A stretch of 41,595 nucleotides of DNA, taken from Nostoc sp. GT001. GTDB taxonomy: Bacteria > Cyanobacteriota > Cyanobacteriia > Cyanobacteriales > Nostocaceae. How positions within the stretch are numbered: the stretch's first letter is position 1; each line of letters begins with the position of its first letter. The notes under the pieces are model-generated. The model did not search any database. It worked only from the letters and a program-made list of their open reading frames with translations, and was not told the origin of the DNA. The DNA is taken from positions 849,891-891,485 of the forward strand of contig NZ_JAUDRJ010000003.1 in the NCBI RefSeq assembly GCF_030382115.1, given 5' to 3'. A program made the translations under genes and the position numbers. Positions 39,101-41,595 of this stretch are shown one piece after another.

Positions 39101-39341
39101 TCGCATAATTAACCAAATAGAATCGGCGCGGGATGGCGTATTACAACGAGCCGAACGCATCCAGAAAGAAACTCAAAAACGCCTGAAAGCGATTCAAGAG
39201 CAAGCTAAAAAGCAAGCCGAAGAAACCAAGAAAACCGTTGCAAACGCTGCGTGGTGGATATTTGGCACAGCGATTACTTCTCTTTGCGCCAGTGCGATCG
39301 CAGGTGCGATCGCTGTGACGGGGATAACTCTACCTGGGTAA
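36198..39341 (+). CDS. Large membrane protein with about seven 100-residue helical repeats, unknown function
   Basis: 1047 residues. The N-terminal 165 residues contain three or four membrane helices (about residues 42-65, 96-117, 120-142, with a first one near 5-24). From residue 200 to 1000 the protein is a helical repeat array. Five clear units begin at about 511, 611, 711, 810 and 909, each reading EEYLRNTNKEELNPEGIKRD, then LLDDPQAG, then LSQFDRDTLVQLLSQR, then DISEEEANRIVDQIE. Two older units are recognisable near 203-300 and 416-495. Alanine/lysine/glutamine-rich linkers join them, and the C terminus ends in another membrane helix (WWIFGTAITSLCASAIAGAI). A long extra-membrane rod held at both ends is suggested. 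I recognise no family name or function. Confidence 0.85.
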   Translation: MFQGVLTLFGWNWLSFGLAPLTLAQEVLTPEEASVVFSGPKLLVALLAGVLMAFAFQLLLTNFSVAVGISSWEIGSDSDDESEGLGKTIRKGQAKVGAWALITVSIALFIACFLAVKLSLIESAFLGAIIGVVIWSTYFSLVIWLGSSAVGSLIGSISNTVTSGFQTLMGTATAGIGANTAKKQLISTAEDITAAVRRELTSGFDSEGIKNTLQSSLGSLQLPKLDIKEIRSQFDQLLKDTDLQSVANSDLLQNVNRQTFVDLISSRGDLSKEDINNIADQFEGAWQQALNRKNPTEQVINLLKSATPEELNSEQLGERLQELVTIGSGNGNGVIKQAIRYGLSAAAPAVMERVNLSNIDVNKITTQLQKLKEKVQDVDVEQVTEQFQKFREQATEQVSAKLPISLENAIKADIEDYILHSFPWHFNRITLVDEFKEVIYDVNADPTTVRRELEEINQEYFSNLLKQRGDISEARVKEISEQMESDRLEVLETVKQAQTREKGQDFRNRIEDYLRSTGKEELNPEGIERDFGKLLDDPQAGFEDLSSRFGQFDRDTFVQLLQQRQDISEEEANNIVSQLERNRDNFLNRARELQEQAKAKADELRQRVEEYLRNTNKDELNPEAIKREFRVLLDDPQAGINLLRSRLSQFDRDTLVQLLSQRQDLSEEQVNQTLDQLEAVRDSILQVPQQAKEQYEKTTKALAELPEGFAEYLRNTNLEELNPEGIKADLEKLLDDPQAGASALRDRLSNVDRETLVKLVSQRGDLSQEQVNQIIDRAQDAIGDILRTPRRLAKRTTQQALDFEANLEEYLRNTNKEELNPEGIKRDLQLLLSSPRAGIGSLSDRAAKFDRSTIVALLSQREDISEEEANRIVDQIDSVRSSIVEQFQQIQQRVQSVLDGVFAKVRNYLNSLNRSELNYEGIKQDFAKVFDDPQAGFEALRDRLSEFDRDTLVAVLSSREDISEADANRIINQIESARDGVLQRAERIQKETQKRLKAIQEQAKKQAEETKKTVANAAWWIFGTAITSLCASAIAGAIAVTGITLPG

Positions 39342-39377
39342 AATAGACCTCTTGCAAAAGTAATTTTTGCAAGAAGC

Positions 39378-39448
39378 GGGAAAAGGGGAAAGGTTAAAGG
39401 GAAAAGGTTTTTATTGTTCCTTTCCCCTTTCCCCCTTACCCTTTTACC
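39378..39448. repeat. Purine/pyrimidine inverted repeat tract
   Basis: GGGAAAAGGGGAAAGG with GTTAAAGGGAAAAGG is answered by CCTTTCCCCTTTCCCCC and CTTACCCTTTTACC. It is the same kind of tract as 30301-30477 and lies shortly after the large repeat-protein gene. Confidence 0.7.
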
Positions 39449-39499
39449 GACTTATACAAGAAGTCTAATATCTCCGTCATCAGAAATTTTGAGAAATAC

Positions 39500-39538
39500 A
39501 AAGTGGCATTCAGTCTTTATAAATGAATGCCACTTTTT
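39500..39538 (+). terminator. Rho-independent terminator
   Basis: AAAGTGGCATTCA (39500-39512) pairs exactly with TGAATGCCACTTT (39524-39536), followed by more T. It is the strongest terminator downstream of the large repeat-protein gene (stop at 39341) and insulates the RTX gene. Confidence 0.85.
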
Positions 39539-40063
39539 TGATTTATCAAAAAAGTATCGTGATATCAAGTCCTGTTAATTACTTATGATTACCGCATCTG
39601 TGCACAAATCGGAAAAGCCTTTTTCCCCTTGAATGATATATCAAAAAACTCTATCTGAAAAAAATATTTCATATTTCGTTATAGCAAGAGTAACAAAAAA
39701 GAGTTAATTATTATTTCTGAAAGATAGAAAAAATTAAGCTTGAGGTAGTATCATACTCTTGTTATTCTGAATCCAGTAAAAATGTCCTAAAACCTATGCA
39801 ATTCCGTAGGAGATAATCTGCTTATTTGCTAGCAGATTGCTGCTAGAAACGGTGAATTCATCAGGTACAAGGACATCAAATGACTCTTGGCACAATCTAT
39901 TTTGGTGCCAATATCATCAATAGATCGTTTCTCAAATCTTTAGACTTAACAGCAAAGACCTGTTCTAATCAGGTCTAATTTGTTATATCTTCTCACTCGT
40001 TATTTCTCCACTGGGGAAGTGACGAAGTAATTTTTTACCCTCTAAATTCAGGATAAATTCACT

Positions 40064-41546
40064 ATGCCAACCATTAACGGTACTAATCAGCCTGACAATC
40101 TTGGTAATTCTTTTTCTGTTTTGCCTGATATCATCAACGGGTTTGACGGTAACGATACAATTAGGGGCGGATCTGGCAACGATACGATTAATGGTGGTTC
40201 TGGCGACGATAGAATTAACGCCGGAAACGGTAATGATAGCCTTCTGGGCGGATTTGGCAGCGATACAATTGACGGGGGAAGAGGCAACGATATAATTGAC
40301 GGCGGATCTGGCAACAATACGATTGACGGCGGATTTGACGGTGACGATAAAATTCAAGGTGGTAATGGCAACGATCGCATTCAAGCCGGATCTGGCAACG
40401 ATACAATTAACGGCGTATCTGGCAATGATCGGATTGACGGCGGAGCTGGCGACGATAAGATTGACGCTGGTTCTGGCAACGATACGATTAACGCTGGTTC
40501 TGGCAACGATACGATTAACGCCGGAGTGGGGAACAATATAATTAACGGTGTATCTGGCAACGATCGCATTAACACCTAGCTTTGGTGACGATACAATTGT
40601 CGGCGGATTTGGCAACGATACGATTAACGCTGGTGATGGCAATAATACGATTGATGGTGGATATGACAACGATATAATTAACACCGGATCTGGCAACGAT
40701 CGGATTCAAGGCGGATCTGGCAACGACACGATTAACGGCGGATCTGGCAACAATAGGATTGACGGCGGATCTGGCGACGATAAGATTGACGCTGGTTCAG
40801 GCAATGATACGATTAACGCCGGTTCAGGCAACGATACGATTAACGCCGGAGCGGGGAACAATATAATTAACGGTGTATCGGGCAACGATCGCATTAACAC
40901 CGGATTTGGCGACGATACAATTGTCGGCGGATTTGGCAACGATACGATTAACGCCGGTGATGGTAACAATACGATTGACGGCGGGTCTGACGACGATATC
41001 ATTAATACTGGATCTGGCAACGATAAGATTGACGGCGGATCTGGCAACGATAAGATTAACGGCGGATCTGGCGACGATAAGATTAACGGCGAATCTGGCG
41101 ACGATAGCCTTGTTGGCGGATTAGGCAACGATAGCCTACTTGGCGGATCTGGCAATGATACGATTAGCGGTGATTTTGGTAACGGTGGTATCCTCACGGG
41201 TGTTGGTGGAACTGATGTTCTCACTGGAGGATTGGGTAACGATGTTTTCGATTTTAACTTCGTTGCAGAGAGTCAACCTGGTTTGTTACAGGATGCGATC
41301 GCTGATTTTGTGGGAAACGGTATCCTTGCAGGGGATCAAATAGATCTATCTACCATCGACGCTAACTCCACTAAAGAAGGCAACCAAGCCTTCACTTTCA
41401 TCGGGAGTCGTGCATTCTCTGCAATCGGTCAAATCCGTTATTCAGGAGGTATTCTCCAAGGTAGTACTGATGGGGATCTGTCGGCTGAGTTTGAAATTCG
41501 GCTTACAAGAGCGCCACAACTAGTAGAAAGTGACATTATCCTTTAA
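40064..41546 (+). CDS. RTX calcium-binding (hemolysin-type repeat) protein, one frameshift
   Basis: Two frames join near 40577. The first ends GNDRINT-stop at 40579; the second carries on SFGDDTIVGGFGNDTI. Removing one base at about 40577 gives 493 residues. Residues of about 20-385 are RTX nonapeptides (GGSGNDTIN, GGxGxDxUx pattern), forming a calcium-binding beta-roll. The C-terminal 95 residues (VLTGGLGNDVFDFNF ... ADFVGNGILAGDQIDLSTID ... LVESDIIL) are the type I secretion-type end of this family, so export is likely without a classical signal peptide. Two blocks of 264 bp repeat with a period of 324 bp of true sequence (12 nonapeptides). No type I transporter gene lies in the window. Role unknown. 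Confidence 0.88.
40448..41036 (+). repeat. Segmental duplication inside the RTX gene
   Basis: 40448-40711 and 40773-41036 are near-identical, both beginning GGCGACGATAAGATTGACGC. Their offset is 325 bp, one more than 324 (12 x 27 bp), because the first copy has TAGC where the second has GGA (AACACC-TAGC-TTTGG against AACACC-GGA-TTTGG). This locates the extra base. Confidence 0.85.
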
Positions 41547-41556
41547 TTTAATATTA

Positions 41557-41578
41557 TCTGCCTTGAAAATAAGGCAGA
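41557..41578 (+). terminator. Hairpin after the RTX gene
   Basis: TCTGCCTT (41557-41564) pairs with AAGGCAGA (41571-41578) around a 6-base loop, 10 bp beyond the RTX stop. The T run after it is weak (ATTTTGAT), so termination is likely but not certain. Confidence 0.65.
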
Positions 41579-41595
41579 ATGCAGAATTTTGATAA

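Larger units (their letters stand above)
39342..40063. other. 722-bp intergenic region with several hairpins
   Basis: No gene was found. In order: a hairpin CTTGCAAAA/TTTTTGCAAG directly after the repeat-protein gene (39351-39373), a purine/pyrimidine inverted tract (39378-39448), the terminator at 39500-39538, AT-rich sequence, AATCTGC/GCAGATT (39815-39838), and AGACCTG/CAGGTCT (39957-39976) about 90 bp before the RTX start. The last two lie in the likely RTX leader and may affect its RNA; no riboswitch class is recognised. Confidence 0.5.

Noticed and set aside
40087..41224. Long minus-strand frames rich in Pro, Ser, Leu and Ile opposite the RTX gene
   Set aside because: The regular 27-bp repeats keep the opposite strand open; the translated low-complexity protein is an artefact.

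Overview
The window is chromosomal DNA from a phycoerythrin-containing filamentous cyanobacterium of the Nostoc/Nostocales type. The evidence is a psaA-psaB pair, C-phycoerythrin subunits with several phycoerythrin lyases, two CpcG-family rod linkers, NblA, HemC and GlgA. Other signs are many HIP1 octamers (GCGATCGC), heptameric short tandem repeats and numerous dispersed palindromes. No rRNA, tRNA, CRISPR array or prophage was recognised.

Layout. 1-2.9 kb is an accessory patch: the tail of an XRE-type regulator, a small ribbon-helix-helix-like protein, a solitary beta-class DNA methyltransferase resembling M.PvuII, a short TPR protein, and a RAYT transposase bracketed by inverted copies of its probable REP palindrome. 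3.0-7.6 kb is psaB and psaA on the minus strand; psaA needs two 1-base corrections to give the usual 752-residue protein. 8.1-16.1 kb is mixed: a proline-rich repeat lipoprotein, glutaminase, a secreted bulb-lectin protein, a thioredoxin-NHL protein, a HAD-DUF952 fusion and an RluA-type pseudouridine synthase.

16.2-28.5 kb is the light-harvesting region: cpcG, a zinc metallopeptidase-like gene overlapping a CpcS/CpeS-type bilin lyase gene, nblA, cpeB-cpeA, cpeZ, a minus-strand pair (a 79-residue protein plus cpeF), a small DNA-binding-like protein, cpeY, then glgA, hemC and a membrane-anchored cpcL. Together these cover tetrapyrrole precursor synthesis (HemC), phycoerythrin apoproteins, chromophore attachment (CpcS/CpeS-type, CpeZ, CpeF, CpeY), two ways of docking rods (CpcG to the core, CpcL to the membrane/photosystem I) and phycobilisome breakdown (NblA).

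29.3-41.6 kb holds a lipid-kinase-like protein, a metallophosphoesterase and a minus-strand group that looks stress or envelope related: an acidic disordered protein, a CAAD/CURT1-type thylakoid protein, a BON lipoprotein and a duplicated YflT-type protein. It ends with a 1047-residue membrane protein built of about 100-residue helical repeats and an RTX calcium-binding protein.

Three genes (psaA twice, the YflT-type gene and the RTX gene) carry four single-base insertions in total. Each lies beside CTGG/CCAG once corrected, which suggests a shared, probably technical, cause. The points most worth following are the phycoerythrin maturation cluster with its three uncharacterised members, the RAYT/REP unit, and the large repeat membrane protein.
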